Positions 17,567 through 26,812 are shown, numbered from the stretch's first letter. The stretch: 64,000 nucleotides of DNA from CAG-873 sp910578365 (GCA_951635545.1 OX620685.1:868001-932000), one strand, 5' to 3'. Numbers and translations: made by a program. Notes: a model not told the origin generated them from the sequence alone.

Positions 17567-19142
17567 GTTGTTCGTTGTTGTTGGCTGATAGTTTTATGCT
17601 TGCGGCAAAATATTCTTTACCGCGTATGTTCCGGTGGGATGGTGTCTGACGGTCATTGCCGTCGGCATCAGCCCCCGGCAAATAATCCGCATCGGCTCCG
17701 GACTCAAGTATGTCCACCATGTCGCTGACACTGTAAAGGCGTGCGTCCATTGCCGCGGCGCATCCTGACACAAGCCGTTCCTGTCCATACTTTTTCTCAA
17801 GTTTCATGATGCCACGGCAGACTCTGAAGTCAAGTTCCGGATAACGCCTGTCCTCGATGACAGCACGCAGATAGTGCAATACGATGTTGTCGATCTGTGC
17901 CGCACGTGAAAGCAGTTCCGCAGTGTCGCTCTCGCAGCTCCCCTTGCGTCCGGGCAGATTGTGTGACGGTTTCGTTGTATATTCATACGGAGTATCGTTG
18001 CGGTGATGCGTCGCCACATGGGTAAAGCCATGAAAGATGTCGATCGTGTCAGTGTCGTAGACCAGTTCCACACGTTTGCCTACATATTGCACAGGCACAC
18101 TGTAGTGATGCTTGTGCAGAGTTACGTAGCTGTTACGCTGTACTGTCGCGACAGCCCGCTGTCTCATCTGATAGCGGTTCGCAGGCAATGGCCGGAGATT
18201 GTCCCGCTCCACAGCCTCAAAGAGCTGACGGCGTGATTCCTTTCGACGCGTCAGATTACGCGCGTTGAACTTCTCCAGAGACCTGAGGATTGCTTCGTTA
18301 AGCGACTCCAGATTATGGAAAATCTGACCTTCAAGGTCTACGTACACGGACCGATACATCAGTTTTACTGCATTTTCCACCAGGGCCTTGTCCTTTGGAT
18401 GCCGCACACGGGCAGGCACCACGGCGCAGCCGTAATGCTCGGCAAAGGATTCGAAGTCAGGATTTATGACCGGCTCGTCGCGGCCACTGCGCGTGACGGC
18501 AGATTTCAGGTTGTCAGGCACAATCGCACGTGGTGCGCCGCCGTAGAAACGGATGGCGTTTTCGCAGGCCTTTATCAGATCTTCCTTCTTCTGCGTCCAC
18601 ACTGCCTCGCAATATGTGTAGTGGCTACATGGAAGTATCGCCACAAACACCTCGACCTTTCGTATCCCGGCTGTTGCCTCATCGACTATTTCCAATCTGT
18701 TTCCGGCAAAATCGATATACATCTGGTCGCCGGCGCGGTGCTCCACATGCCCGATGGCGTTGGTCTGCAGCATGAACTGCCTGAGTTTCATCCCGAAAGA
18801 TGCCTTCAGATAGCCATCGGGATGGCCGGCATGATACTCTTCATACAACTTCTTGACCGTCATGCCCTTTCGAGAAAGTCGCGCCGCATAATCGGGCAAC
18901 AGGGCTTCAAGCCTGACCTGCCGCTCCGACGGTTTACGTTCCCTCGCCCCGGGTATGGCAAATAGTTCCTGTAGCCGCGCATCACTCAGCGACGGCAGCT
19001 TCTCAGCGGGTATACCGCTGTCCTGATACATTCTCACATAGCGGCGCACCGTGTTCCGGGATATGTCAAAGGCACTACTGACGCATTTTATGCCCATCCC
19101 TGATGCGTGACATAAGAGAATATTCTTTAATTTTGTGTTCAT
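17550..19142 (-). CDS. istA: IS21 transposase IstA
   Basis: The 530-residue DDE transposase has an N-terminal HTH (SSAFDISRNTVRRYVRMYQ), an rve core with MYIDFAGNRLEI (Asp near 143), IVPDNLKSAV (Asp) and KDKALVENAVKLMYRSVY (Glu), and a basic C-terminal region. Length and motifs are complete, and with IstB intact the element may still be active. Confidence 0.95.
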   Translation of the reverse strand: MNTKLKNILLCHASGMGIKCVSSAFDISRNTVRRYVRMYQDSGIPAEKLPSLSDARLQELFAIPGARERKPSERQVRLEALLPDYAARLSRKGMTVKKLYEEYHAGHPDGYLKASFGMKLRQFMLQTNAIGHVEHRAGDQMYIDFAGNRLEIVDEATAGIRKVEVFVAILPCSHYTYCEAVWTQKKEDLIKACENAIRFYGGAPRAIVPDNLKSAVTRSGRDEPVINPDFESFAEHYGCAVVPARVRHPKDKALVENAVKLMYRSVYVDLEGQIFHNLESLNEAILRSLEKFNARNLTRRKESRRQLFEAVERDNLRPLPANRYQMRQRAVATVQRNSYVTLHKHHYSVPVQYVGKRVELVYDTDTIDIFHGFTHVATHHRNDTPYEYTTKPSHNLPGRKGSCESDTAELLSRAAQIDNIVLHYLRAVIEDRRYPELDFRVCRGIMKLEKKYGQERLVSGCAAAMDARLYSVSDMVDILESGADADYLPGADADGNDRQTPSHRNIRGKEYFAASIKLSANNNEQHGNEQ

Positions 19143-19183
19143 GTTTTCTTTGAATTATATCCCCCGTCGGCCAAAACGGAAAC

Positions 19184-19191
19184 CAAAGATA
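19184..19191 (-). promoter_or_regulatory. -7 element of the istA promoter
   Basis: On the minus strand the sequence TATCTTTG matches the Bacteroidales -7 consensus TAnnTTTG. It lies about 42 bases before the istA start. No clear -33 TTTG/TTG is present at the usual distance. Confidence 0.5.
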
Positions 19192-19321
19192 CATATAAAA
19201 TCCTCTGCTGACATTACGTCGACAGGGGTCATTTTTATTTTGGGCAAAGGGGTCAGTGATATTTTGGCTTAAGGGGTCAATTCAACCTGGTCTAAGGGGT
19301 CATCCGAGCCTGGGTTTTCCA

Positions 19322-20413
19322 GTCGGCCGACACCTTCCACTTTCCATCTTCCTTGTCCTTTGCGACACGGATACCTTTGGGGTCGATGCCCTCCGGGAGC
19401 CTGAACTGCTCGTAGTGGGATTGCAGGTGCAGACGGTCGCCGAAGTTGCGCTCCACAAGCTGTCCGGGAGTTGCCACGCGGTCGAAGTATGCGTTCAGGT
19501 CCTCGCGTGAGGCGGTTGTTGACATCTTCTTGTCTCCCACCTGTGCGTAGAACTTATATTTGCCGTAGTCGGCGCGGGTCTCGTCGGTCTCCTTATAGAC
19601 ATTGAACTTGTCGATAGTCAGGTTGCCCTCGGGGCCGGGCAGCACATTCGCCACCTGATAGGAGACATCGGGTACCCTCGGCATGAGTTTGGTGGGATAG
19701 TAGCGTTCCATGAGCTGCGGCACCGTGAGTTCCTTCTCCTTATAGGCGGCGAGGTCAGCCGGATCCATCTTCTGAGGCTTCAACTGTTGGCCGTTGATCT
19801 TGGCGGTGAAATACCAGTCCTCCGGGTTGGTCTTGCTCTGGTATGCGTGGCCGTGTGTCACCTTGTCGCCGTTGACAGTCACCATCTGAGGCTCACGGGG
19901 CTTGCGCTCGGCGGCTTCGCCCTGGGTGGCGGATTGGGATTCTGATTTCTTCTCTTTCGGGGTCGTTTCATCGACCGCGCTCTTTGTGGTCTTTACTGGC
20001 TCCTCCTGGGGAGTCTTCTCTTTCTTTTTTCTTGGCATATCGGATTCTTTGTTAATGGGTTGTTGTGATGTAGTCTCCCCGTGCTTCGCCTCCTGCTCCT
20101 TTTTCTTCTGCTTGGGGTCTTCAAGCTGCTCGCATATAGCCACTCTCATTCCGGCTCTTACAAGCCGTGGCAGATAAGTGTCGAGTGCTTCGTGCGGGAA
20201 GGATGCCACCTTGATGTTACTGCCGTTGTCAAGCGTCCTGCTTGTGACCGGGATACCGAGTATTTCAGATGATTTTTTCGCGTCTTGGCGGTAGGTCTCA
20301 TAGGTGTTGCCGGTGCGGAAAAGCAGCAAGGCGTCGGGGTGTTTCTCTTTCATGAGGTCGAACTGATCCATTATGGAGAGCTGGCCCGGCTCTTTTTTTC
20401 TTGAAGCTGCCAT
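19322..20413 (-). pseudogene. MutS domain I-like / DUF3945-type mobile-element protein, 3' end cut by IS21
   Basis: The first 110 residues resemble the mismatch-recognition domain I of MutS (PDALLLFRTGNTYETY, ASFPHEALDTYLPRLVRAG, VAICEQLEDP), a domain reused in Bacteroidales mobile-element proteins. A charged linker rich in Lys/Glu/Thr follows, then a DUF3945-like part (residues about 190-363) with FTAKINGQQL. At 19321 the frame enters the IS21 end and stops 10 codons later, so the true C-terminus is lost. There is no MutS ATPase. It lies 5 bp behind the DUF4099 gene, so both were one operon. Confidence 0.75.
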
Positions 20414-20418
20414 GTGTG

Positions 20419-21204
20419 TCAGCGTTTGAGGCCGGATTTCCGTTCCTCTTTCTGCGTGGGGTCAAGGCTGATGGCTCGTTCTTTAGAATCATGCTCAACA
20501 ACTTTCTGGTACTCCCAGCGGTTCTTGTCGGTCATTACCAGTCCGAGATATTCGGGGTGTTGCTCGTCATAGCGGAGTTTCTGCTGTCGCTCCCACTCCT
20601 TGAGGTCGCCTTTTACGACCTTGAAGCCCTGAGGTTCCTTGAGGTCTATGCCGACCGAAACCTTTTCGCCGCCTACCGACAGTTCCACCGGCTTGCCCTC
20701 GCGTGCCTGCTGTTTCTGCTGGGAGCCAAGCTCGATGTCGTTGACCTTTTCCATGTCCTTCAGCTTCTGCTCAATCTGCACCTCGGTTATGCGGCGGTGG
20801 ATGATTGACTTCGTTTCCGGGTCGAGCTGGAGATACTGCTGAGTCTTCTCGCCGTTGATGTCGATGGCTTTCTGCAACACGTCGCCACGGCGCAGTGCGT
20901 CAAGTTCCTGTTGCGACAGGCGAAGCTCGTTGTTTCTGTCAACAGACAGTTCACGCTGCACGGGATATGCGATCAGCGTGGGGTTGCCGTCCTTGTCGGC
21001 GGCAAGCTGGAGTTTGAGGGGTAATGAGATAACCATGCCATTCCTGGCCGGTAACGTGACCTCCATAAGAGGTGTCACTTCACCCTTAATCAGCTTCTCC
21101 TTTACCTCCTGTGGCAATTTCTCAACCTTTTCACGGTCGAGCCCGAGTTTTGCCAACTGCTCGAAAGGTAGCTGATTTGATAAATTTGTGTCCGAATTGT
21201 TCAT
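20419..21204 (-). CDS. DUF4099/DUF3945 domain protein of the conjugative element
   Basis: The 261-residue protein has the DUF4099 start (PFEQLAKLGLDREKVEKLP, residues 13-31) and then a DUF3945-like region (LRLSQQELDALRRGDVLQ near 113-130). It has no membrane segment. Such proteins are common in Bacteroidales ICEs near topoisomerase genes; the function is unknown, DNA processing being likely. Transcription is divergent from the glucosaminidase gene at 21282. Confidence 0.8.
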   Translation of the reverse strand: MNNSDTNLSNQLPFEQLAKLGLDREKVEKLPQEVKEKLIKGEVTPLMEVTLPARNGMVISLPLKLQLAADKDGNPTLIAYPVQRELSVDRNNELRLSQQELDALRRGDVLQKAIDINGEKTQQYLQLDPETKSIIHRRITEVQIEQKLKDMEKVNDIELGSQQKQQAREGKPVELSVGGEKVSVGIDLKEPQGFKVVKGDLKEWERQQKLRYDEQHPEYLGLVMTDKNRWEYQKVVEHDSKERAISLDPTQKEERKSGLKR

Positions 21205-21281
21205 GCGGTTTATTATTGGGGGTTAATTTCGTGGTGTCAACCACTTGCCGATGACAAAATTATTTTACAAGAATTTCGTAC

Positions 21282-21875
21282 ATGAGCACTTTGGACACAT
21301 TTCTCATTACAGTAGCCATGATTGCAGTTCCCTCTGTGTCAATGGCTCAGTTTCACACAATCACAAAAGAGACACCGATTGAGGCTCCTTCAGCCATTGT
21401 GAATATCAAAGAACCTGAAAACGTGGGATATACAGAGAGAAGAGAATTGGCTATGACAGTGAAATATCCTGACTCTATACAAATTGCATTTCGCAATGCT
21501 GGCATGGTGAGAAAATCATGTGAGGAAGTAGCTGCCGCTGATAATTTGCCCCCTCTAACCATTCAAAATCTGATTGCCGAGATTGAAAAGAACGGCATAA
21601 AATATCCGAAGATAGTATTGGCACAGGCAATACTTGAAACAGGCTGGTTCAAATCTCCAGTCTGCCGCAACAAGCACAACCTTTTCGGGCTTACCAATCC
21701 ACGCACAGGCAAATACTATGAGTTCAACCACTGGACCGAATCGGTCAAAGCATACTACACAAAAGTACAGTACCGATATAAGGGCGGAAATTATTTGCTA
21801 TGGCTGAAAAAGATTGGTTATGCAGAAGATCCCGGCTATATCCGTGCAGTGATAAGAGTGCTCCGTCAGCTTTGA
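21282..21875 (+). CDS. Secreted glucosaminidase-domain (peptidoglycan hydrolase) protein
   Basis: The 197-residue protein has an N-terminal signal peptide (cleavage probably after VSMA) and a glucosaminidase domain (residues about 85-190) with KIVLAQAILETGWFKSPVC, where the Glu is the likely catalytic acid, followed by NLFGLTN and a WTESVKAYY segment. It would cut glycan strands to let the conjugation apparatus through the wall. An in-frame glycine-rich C-terminal motif closes the domain (YAEDPGYI). Confidence 0.88.
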   Translation: MSTLDTFLITVAMIAVPSVSMAQFHTITKETPIEAPSAIVNIKEPENVGYTERRELAMTVKYPDSIQIAFRNAGMVRKSCEEVAAADNLPPLTIQNLIAEIEKNGIKYPKIVLAQAILETGWFKSPVCRNKHNLFGLTNPRTGKYYEFNHWTESVKAYYTKVQYRYKGGNYLLWLKKIGYAEDPGYIRAVIRVLRQL

Positions 21876-21940
21876 ATGAACTAAGATGGCAATAATTCCG
21901 TTAAAATTTAACTGAATACAATGTTTCAATCGGCAATAAC

Positions 21941-21971
21941 TTGTGCGAATGGATATATTTCACTATCTTTG
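21941..21971 (+). promoter_or_regulatory. Promoter of rloAB
   Basis: A -33-like TTG (21941-21943) is 20 bp upstream of TATCTTTG (21964-21971), a full match to the Bacteroidales -7 consensus. It lies 25 bases before the rloA start. Confidence 0.65.
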
Positions 21972-21996
21972 CCGTGAATAATAAACGGAATAAGCC

Positions 21997-23334
21997 ATGC
22001 TACTACGATTCGCAGCAGAAAATATCATGTCGTTTAAGAACGCGGTTGAGTTCAACACTTTCCCGTCAAGCAAGAGCCATAGCCACGAATGGCACAAAAT
22101 GGACTGTGGTTATGTGACCGCATTGCGTATGAGTGCCATATATGGAGCAAACGGTGCGGGCAAAAGCAACCTCCTCAAATGTATCGCCTTGCTCAAATCA
22201 TTGGTCGGGGCCGAGAAGATGGGCGAGGCGGATATTGCCGAAGATCTCTATTTCAAACTTGATGAGAACGGAAAGAATACTCCGTCTGAACTTGCCGTCG
22301 AGTTCTTTACCGATGGCAAGATATTCTATTATCATCTGCGTTTCAACCGTCAGGAAGTATTTGAGGAGGAATTGCTTCTCAGTCAGAAAAACAAAGACAT
22401 AAGGATATTCAGCCGTAAGGATAATGACATAAATGTCTCCGGCGATTATCTGCGTCCCGGCGGCAAGGATGATTTCATCGAGGTCTTTATGAACGCGATG
22501 AACAGGATTGTGCGTCCTGATATGCTCGCACTGTCATTCTTCGGCAAGTATTACCCCGAAGAATTACCGGCTGTAAAGGAGGCATACGACTGGATCAGAC
22601 GATTGCAGGTCGTGCTGCCAACTATGCGGATAGGCTATCTTCCCCATGTGCTTGACGGAGACAGTGAGTTTGCGGAACTTGTAAATTCAATCATGCCGGA
22701 ACTTAAAACGGGCATAACCAAACTTGGTGTCCGCAAAGAGATTCTGAATGAGGATGAAGTGCGTGGCAACACTCCCATGACAAAGGCTATCAATGCCGCT
22801 AAAGAACATCCCGGCACACCTCAGATGCTTATGGAGACGCATAACAATGAGATTTCAAACATCGTTGTCGAGGATGGCGTGCCTTATATAAAGACACTTA
22901 TTGCCGTACACACCAATTATAATGGTGACGATGTGGAGATGAAAATGGATATGGAGTCTGACGGCACACGCAGGCTTATAGAATATATGCCTCTGCTTTA
23001 TGCCATTCTCAAACGTGACAATGTGTTCGTTGTCGATGAGATAGAAAGGAGCATACATCCTATAATGATAAAGACTCTCATGAGTAAAATATCGGAGAAC
23101 CGTGATGCCAAAGGTCAGATAATATTCACCACACATGAGAGCTGTCTGCTTGACCAATCCATTTTCCGACCCGATGAGATATGGTTTGCACAGAAGGATG
23201 TTGACCAGTCAACTCAGCTTTATCCGTTGAGCGACTACAATATCCACAAGACCGCGAACATCGAGAACGGTTATCTCAATGGCCGCTATGGAGGCATACC
23301 GTTCCTGTCTAACCTTTCTGATTTGAAATGGTGA
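21997..23334 (+). CDS. rloA: RloA-type AAA ATPase (anti-phage)
   Basis: The 445-residue ATPase of the ABC/SMC-like AAA_15/AAA_21 group opens with LRFAAENIMSFK. It has Walker A in YGANGAGKSNLLK near residue 48-60 and the D-loop/Walker B FVVDEIERSIHP near 344-355, then IIFTTHES near 368. RloA/COG1106 ATPases pair with RloB and resemble the ATPase of PARIS-type defence systems, in which the ATPase holds a toprim-like effector. It is 1 bp from rloB, with its own promoter, inside the ICE. Confidence 0.88.
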   Translation: MLLRFAAENIMSFKNAVEFNTFPSSKSHSHEWHKMDCGYVTALRMSAIYGANGAGKSNLLKCIALLKSLVGAEKMGEADIAEDLYFKLDENGKNTPSELAVEFFTDGKIFYYHLRFNRQEVFEEELLLSQKNKDIRIFSRKDNDINVSGDYLRPGGKDDFIEVFMNAMNRIVRPDMLALSFFGKYYPEELPAVKEAYDWIRRLQVVLPTMRIGYLPHVLDGDSEFAELVNSIMPELKTGITKLGVRKEILNEDEVRGNTPMTKAINAAKEHPGTPQMLMETHNNEISNIVVEDGVPYIKTLIAVHTNYNGDDVEMKMDMESDGTRRLIEYMPLLYAILKRDNVFVVDEIERSIHPIMIKTLMSKISENRDAKGQIIFTTHESCLLDQSIFRPDEIWFAQKDVDQSTQLYPLSDYNIHKTANIENGYLNGRYGGIPFLSNLSDLKW

Positions 23335-23335
23335 T

Positions 23336-24028
23336 ATGATTACACGCAGGAAAGATTACAGCAAGAGTGAGCCGACCAAAGATGCCAGCAAGATCTATAT
23401 AGTCTGTGAGGGAGAAGGCACTGAGCCGGATTATTTTGGCTTTTTTGAAGGATTGTCCTCCAATCTTGAATTGATTGTCATACCTCCTGAAGAGGGTACA
23501 GATCCCTTGAAACTGATGGAGCTTGCCGAGCGCATCTTGCTTGGCGATACAAGAAAACATACGATTGACTATCTCCAACGGGATAAAATATGGTTTGCGA
23601 TAGACACAGATTCATGGGAGAAAGAGGATAAGATAGCACCTCTCAGAGACTTCTGCAAGGCTATGAACGCGCGGATAACTGAGAAATACAGCGAGGCTAA
23701 ACCGTATGAGGCATGGAATGTCGCGCAAAGTAACCCCTGCTTTGAAGTATGGCTATATTACCATCACTATGCAGACAGGCCGGATAAAGAAGATGTTGAA
23801 GAACAACCATCTGTCAAAGCGTATGTCAATAAGCAAATCGCAGGTGGATTTGATTATCAACGAGACCCGGCACGTCTCCAGGATGCGATAGACAACTCCG
23901 AGAAAAATTATACTCAGCAAGACAACGACAACCCCGATTGGTTCGCCACTGAACAATTCCTTTTAGGGAAAGAGATTATGGGTTTTGTAAAGACCGAAGT
24001 CCGTAAACTCCGCAACAAGCTGGGCTAA
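23336..24028 (+). CDS. rloB: RloB-family protein (toprim-like effector)
   Basis: The 230-residue protein matches RloB: IYIVCEGEGTEPDYF near residues 21-35 (the Glu after Cys being toprim-like), WFAIDTDSW near 86-94, and SNPCFEVWLYYH near 131-142. In the related systems the partner is thought to act as a nuclease once released from the ATPase. It follows rloA directly and makes a two-gene operon with it. Confidence 0.88.
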   Translation: MITRRKDYSKSEPTKDASKIYIVCEGEGTEPDYFGFFEGLSSNLELIVIPPEEGTDPLKLMELAERILLGDTRKHTIDYLQRDKIWFAIDTDSWEKEDKIAPLRDFCKAMNARITEKYSEAKPYEAWNVAQSNPCFEVWLYYHHYADRPDKEDVEEQPSVKAYVNKQIAGGFDYQRDPARLQDAIDNSEKNYTQQDNDNPDWFATEQFLLGKEIMGFVKTEVRKLRNKLG

Positions 24029-24183
24029 ACAGATTGGTTTATCAAAAAGAAATACTCACCTTTGTAGGCAGAAAGTGCATTTGGACGGTCCCGATGCCGC
24101 CAACTGCACTATAGAGTCTGGGGCCCCGGGCATACACTGACACGGACAGACCTGTATTTTTTATTGCCTCAATAAAAAATAAC

Positions 24184-24191
24184 TAACTTTG
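24184..24191 (+). promoter_or_regulatory. -7 promoter element of the gene at 24232
   Basis: TAACTTTG fits the Bacteroidales -7 consensus. A TTG at 24165-24167 is 16 bp upstream, shorter than usual. It is 40 bases before the start codon. The rest of the gap between 24029 and 24231 shows nothing else. Confidence 0.5.
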
Positions 24192-24231
24192 TAATTTACG
24201 ATACTGTAAGAAATAGGACGTTTATAACCAT

Positions 24232-24966
24232 ATGGCAATATTTAATGATAAATTTAAGCGAGCAAGATTGGATCAAAGTCCATATCTGTTTCATTTCATA
24301 AATGGACGTGACCATTCTCCATGTGATACGTTACAAAAAATTTTAGAGGAAAAACAATTGATTAGTGAGAGGGGATATATTTGTTTTTCTGCATCTCCAA
24401 TAACAGCGATTAAACGTTTCTTTGAAGTAAAAACCAAAAGTACCGGACAATCCATGTATTTACCATGGGGATTAGGATTTTCAAGAGATATATTAGTTCG
24501 TGATTTTGGGGCAAGAAATGTTATCTATACGGATGGTAATGAGGATATACCAGAACACTTAAAGTGGAGAACAGATATATTGAATGTGGACTCTTATGAT
24601 TTTGAATATCTACGAGAGTGGAGAATCAAAGGAAAAACATTTGATTTTTCTAAATTTCCTCAAGGAGAGATTATTGTTATTGCTCCTGATATAAACTCGT
24701 TAAACCATTTGGTCGTAAAGTTTGATATGAAGTTTACACCGTATGTAAACTATTATACTGGCGATATTGAAGAAGATTGGAGTGAAGAATTTGTAAGGGA
24801 ATGGAAAGGTATCTCAGTAGATAAATTAGGTGTTGATAATTTATTAGATGATTTTGCTGTATCAGGTGCCACTATTTCACAAGAAATAGGTGAAGATATG
24901 GTAAAAAAACTAATATCTGAAACTCCTTGGAATTTACTAACAAAAAATAAAATTGTCAAAGATTAA
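24232..24966 (+). CDS. Cargo protein of unknown function (DUF2971/ADP-ribosyltransferase-like?)
   Basis: The 244-residue protein is soluble. YLFHFINGRDH near residue 19-29 followed by LQKILEEKQLISERGYICFSA resembles the start of DUF2971 and DarT-like folds, where an N-terminal His/Arg segment and a substrate loop are followed by a late Glu; here LREWRIKGKTFDF near 126-138 would fit an EWR-type motif. The assignment is tentative. The gene is visibly richer in A and T than its neighbours, has its own promoter and sits right after rloAB, so it is probably a separately acquired defence or toxin gene. Confidence 0.5.
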   Translation: MAIFNDKFKRARLDQSPYLFHFINGRDHSPCDTLQKILEEKQLISERGYICFSASPITAIKRFFEVKTKSTGQSMYLPWGLGFSRDILVRDFGARNVIYTDGNEDIPEHLKWRTDILNVDSYDFEYLREWRIKGKTFDFSKFPQGEIIVIAPDINSLNHLVVKFDMKFTPYVNYYTGDIEEDWSEEFVREWKGISVDKLGVDNLLDDFAVSGATISQEIGEDMVKKLISETPWNLLTKNKIVKD

Positions 24967-25030
24967 AATTTGTTTTTGTCTTCGCAGACAGACACCATAT
25001 CCTGTTACACGATGAATATGGGTTCAATTA

Positions 25031-25759
25031 TCAACTGATTAACCAAATCAACATAAGATGTGCCGGGTAAATGGCATAGAAGCTGTATTTGGCCGGTTTG
25101 CTTTGTATGAAGCCACGGGTGCCGTCATACAGGAAAATTATTCCGGAGGCGAGCAACGCACCGGCTATGCCGTAGTGAGCCATCAGGGGAAAAGTGAATA
25201 TAATCTGAAGAATAGCCTGAGAGGGAAAATGTGTCGATGAACGCTCCAGCCACGGGCGTATGGTCTGGTGCCGGAGTATGTAGAACACCGCTATCATCAG
25301 AACACCGCGCCAGTCATAATCCGTTCCGAGCCACCATGCCAGAACAGCGACTCCTACCACACCTATGAAGGACAGGGGCCCATGTTCACACATACGGTCG
25401 AATATGGCGAGTGCCACAACTCCGAGGGAGAGAGTGAACATGACATTATGCGTGCCGTCCGCTCCGTTGAGCAGATACCACGGCAATTCACTGACTGCAC
25501 CGGCAAGCAATAGTATCAGAAAATATCTCATGCGGTCGCGGCTATGTGCGAACCCCTCGGCGACAAGGAAAGCGAACATAGGGAACGCTATCCTGCCGAA
25601 GCATCGCAGACAGTCGTACATCGGAGTGTCCGGCTCCATAAGGAAGTAGGCGCAATGGTCGGCCACCATCAAGAGAATGGCGATAATCTTCAACGCACTT
25701 CCGGATAAGCGGAGCGAGAGAGGAACGGATATTTTGGCGGTAGTTTCCATGATAAGCAA
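25031..25759 (-). CDS. traX: TraX-family membrane protein
   Basis: The 242-residue protein has about seven membrane segments and TraX features (ALKIIAILLMVADHCAYFL near 23-41, FGRIAFPMFAFLVAEGF near 54-70, late YAIYPAHL). F-plasmid TraX acetylates pilin; its role in Bacteroidales ICEs is untested. An IS982 element ends 3 bp before its TATTA duplication upstream of the start, so the native promoter has been separated from the gene. Confidence 0.85.
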   Translation of the reverse strand: MLIMETTAKISVPLSLRLSGSALKIIAILLMVADHCAYFLMEPDTPMYDCLRCFGRIAFPMFAFLVAEGFAHSRDRMRYFLILLLAGAVSELPWYLLNGADGTHNVMFTLSLGVVALAIFDRMCEHGPLSFIGVVGVAVLAWWLGTDYDWRGVLMIAVFYILRHQTIRPWLERSSTHFPSQAILQIIFTFPLMAHYGIAGALLASGIIFLYDGTRGFIQSKPAKYSFYAIYPAHLMLIWLIS

Positions 25760-25802
25760 TTTATTAACGCGAGTTCGGGATAAGAAATGCTATAAAAAAG
25801 TT

Positions 25803-25832
25803 GAATAGGCAGCTTGAAAAAGTTGCCTATTC
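25803..25832. promoter_or_regulatory. Leader hairpin of IS982 element C
   Basis: The stem GAATAGGCA/TGCCTATTC with an inner CTT/AAG extension precedes the transposase start by about 60 bases. Compared with elements A and B one stem pair is changed from C-G to A-T on both sides, keeping the pairing. Confidence 0.65.
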
Positions 25833-25891
25833 TTTTGGTAATTTCGCTGATATTTAGTAATTTAGAGGTGACAAACAATAAATACTGTATC

Positions 25892-26812
25892 ATGATTACC
25901 GAAAGTAAAGTTACTGAAATTTTTTGTATTGCAGATGATTTCTGCAAAGAATTTGAGGGTGAGATGGCAAAAAATGCACTTCCGTCCACAACTGACACTC
26001 CAAAACGGAAAAGAAAGCGCATGATGTCGGATGCCGAGGTCATCACGATTCTGATCTGTTTCCACTTCAATTCGTACCGAAACTTCAAGCACTATTATCT
26101 GGGATGTGTGCGCATTCACTGGAAGCATCTGTTTCCGCAGACATTCTCCTACAACCGCTTCGTGGAGGTCATGCCCCGATGTTTTGTGGCTATGACCATG
26201 TTCCTGCGACTTGCATGTTTCGGAGAGTGCACGGGAATAAGTTTTGTGGACAGCACCTGCATTCCGGTCATTCACAACAAGCGCCAGTTCAACATGAAAG
26301 TCTTCAAGGATATCGCGGCCAAGGGTAAGAGTACGATGGGATGGTATGTAGGCTTCAAGCTACATCTGCTATGTAACGAAAAAGGGGAACTGATCAACTT
26401 CGTATTGACACGTGCCAATGTGGATGACCGCAACGAGGATGTGATTGACACGCTGACAGACAAGGTGTTCGGCAAACTTTATGCCGACAAGGGATATATA
26501 TCGCAGTCTCTTTTCGGACATCTTTGGGATGACGGAATACATATTGTGACAGGTCTTCGCTCGAACATGAAACAGCGTCTCATGCCGTTCTATGACAGGA
26601 TGATGCTTCGTAAAAGGAGCATCATCGAATCCATAAACGACATGCTGAAGAATGTGGCGCAGCTCGTCCACTCCCGCCATCGTAGTGTACACAACTTCCT
26701 CATGAACCTGCTTGCGGCAATGGGGGCGTATTGTTTTTTCGCCACAAAGCCGGAAGTGAACTTCGACTTTGAGGTACCCGAGTCAAACGGGCAGCTTGTC
26801 CTCTGGGATTAA
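25892..26812 (+). CDS. IS982-family transposase (element C)
   Basis: The 306-residue protein is the same as in element A apart from scattered substitutions (for example NEDVIDTLTDKVF for NEAVIDTLTDRVF). The start is the ATG of MITESKVTE; the ATG at 25814 lies inside the leader hairpin and is unlikely. DDE residues are present, so this copy may be active. Confidence 0.94.
   Translation: MITESKVTEIFCIADDFCKEFEGEMAKNALPSTTDTPKRKRKRMMSDAEVITILICFHFNSYRNFKHYYLGCVRIHWKHLFPQTFSYNRFVEVMPRCFVAMTMFLRLACFGECTGISFVDSTCIPVIHNKRQFNMKVFKDIAAKGKSTMGWYVGFKLHLLCNEKGELINFVLTRANVDDRNEDVIDTLTDKVFGKLYADKGYISQSLFGHLWDDGIHIVTGLRSNMKQRLMPFYDRMMLRKRSIIESINDMLKNVAQLVHSRHRSVHNFLMNLLAAMGAYCFFATKPEVNFDFEVPESNGQLVLWD

Larger units (their letters stand above)
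14355..19321 (-). mobile_element. IS21-family insertion sequence, itself interrupted by nested IS982
   Basis: Long inverted ends begin TGGAAAACCCAGGCTCGGAT on both sides and extend with one length difference for about 48 bp. Without the inserted IS982 DNA (14473-16781 plus 5 bp) the element is about 2.65 kb, normal for IS21, and carries istA and istB on the minus strand. The sequences beside the two ends share no direct repeat of 4-8 bp, and they belong to different genes, so a rearrangement took place after or through insertion. Confidence 0.9.
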
